In this document: positions 63,740 through 64,000 of the stretch, piece after piece | Layout: every line of letters begins with the position of its first letter | Numbering within the stretch: position 1 is the stretch's first letter | Assembly: GCF_040438925.1 (NCBI RefSeq) | Contig: NZ_CP159258.1 | Span: forward strand, 2,370,001-2,434,000 | From: Pseudomonas sp. MYb327 | Lineage (GTDB): Bacteria; Pseudomonadota; Gammaproteobacteria; Pseudomonadales; Pseudomonadaceae | DNA: 64,000 nucleotides | Reading direction: 5' to 3' | Notes under the pieces: generated by a model | What the model saw: only the letters and a program-made list of their open reading frames with translations | Databases searched by the model: none | Told to the model about the DNA's origin: nothing | Made by a program: the position numbers and the translations under genes

Positions 63740-64000
63740 ATGAAAATCACCGACAAGACCTCCGCCCTGGATCTGAAGCTCTCCGACTTCCTGTGTTTTG
63801 CGGTTTATTCCACCAACCTGGCGTTCGGTAAAGCCTATAAGCCAATGCTCGAACGGCTTGGCTTGACCTACACGCAATACATCACCTTGGTGGCGCTGTG
63901 GGAACAAGACAATCAGACCGTCGGCAGCCTCGGGGAAAAGCTGTTCCTCGAATCCAACACCCTCACCCCTATTCTCAAAAAACTCGAAGCGATGGGTTAC
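63740..64000 (+). CDS. ohrR: MarR-family organic peroxide sensor OhrR, truncated by window end
   Basis: The first 87 residues of a MarR protein, MKITDKTSALDLKLSDFLCFAVYSTNLAFGKAYKPML. The peroxide-sensing cysteine is Cys19 (SDFLCFAVYS), as in OhrR, with the winged-helix region just starting at the window end. It follows the two Ohr genes and should repress them until it is oxidised by organic peroxide. Confidence 0.92.
   Translation, partial: MKITDKTSALDLKLSDFLCFAVYSTNLAFGKAYKPMLERLGLTYTQYITLVALWEQDNQTVGSLGEKLFLESNTLTPILKKLEAMGY

Overview
The window is a stretch of a Pseudomonas chromosome, most likely from the P. fluorescens/P. putida side of the genus. Supporting signs are the high-GC coding bias, a complete gallate (gal) catabolic cluster with an OprD-type porin, the glcDEF operon, an RlhA protein very close to enterobacterial YdcP, and many scattered palindromic repeats built on the theme GTAGGAGC-GGCTTGC-GCGATG that are typical of pseudomonad intergenic DNA. 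No rRNA, phage, IS element or CRISPR array is visible. One tRNA (Gln, TTG) is present.

Layout. 1-5588: an IclR regulator divergent from an operon with a shikimate-dehydrogenase-like enzyme, two KstD-like flavoproteins and a NIPSNAP protein (an apparent alicyclic-acid pathway). 5645-8566: tRNA-Gln with its terminator, rlhA and a RidA protein. 8685-8945: a candidate structured RNA. 9261-18077: a PAS protein and a sigma-54 activator, then a sigma-54 promoter and genes for a heme-dependent N-demethylase, an amine/amino-acid permease and an aldehyde dehydrogenase. 18590-24779: lactate/glycolate permease and glcDEF with a frameshifted glcG. 24856-29726: dienelactone hydrolase, 1-Cys peroxiredoxin, aldo/keto reductase, an NTP/NDP-exchange-like carrier and an alpha/beta hydrolase. 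29845-33528: glucarate-dehydratase-family enzyme, its MFS carrier and a divergent LysR regulator. 33709-35108: CAP-domain protein and a five-copy 108-bp tandem repeat. 35109-39848: betaine-binding protein, StcD/DgcA-type demethylase, ProC-like reductase and TetR regulator, with matching TGTACA operators. 40095-44552: LeuCD-type dehydratase, LysR regulator and 2-hydroxycarboxylate carrier. 44615-46503: beta-propeller protein and a frameshifted HTH regulator. 46567-54668: the gallate regulon (galDCB, galR, galTA and porin). 55042-60311: a four-gene, AT-richer cassette of exported proteins (unknown protein, membrane protein, HExxH metallopeptidase, beta-propeller) that I consider the best candidate for an undescribed system. 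60443-61392: a Rof-like protein and the fused remnants of a divergent SDR/LysR pair. 61407-64000: DMT exporter, two tandem Ohr-like proteins and the start of ohrR.

The region works mainly as a set of small, locally regulated catabolic modules, most with a regulator at one end and its own carrier: gallate to central metabolism, glycolate oxidation, aldarate dehydration, methylated amine and betaine demethylation, and a hydroxy-acid module. Decay is visible at three places (glcG, the HTH regulator, and the SDR/LysR fusion), so the segment is also one where accessory genes are being lost or replaced.
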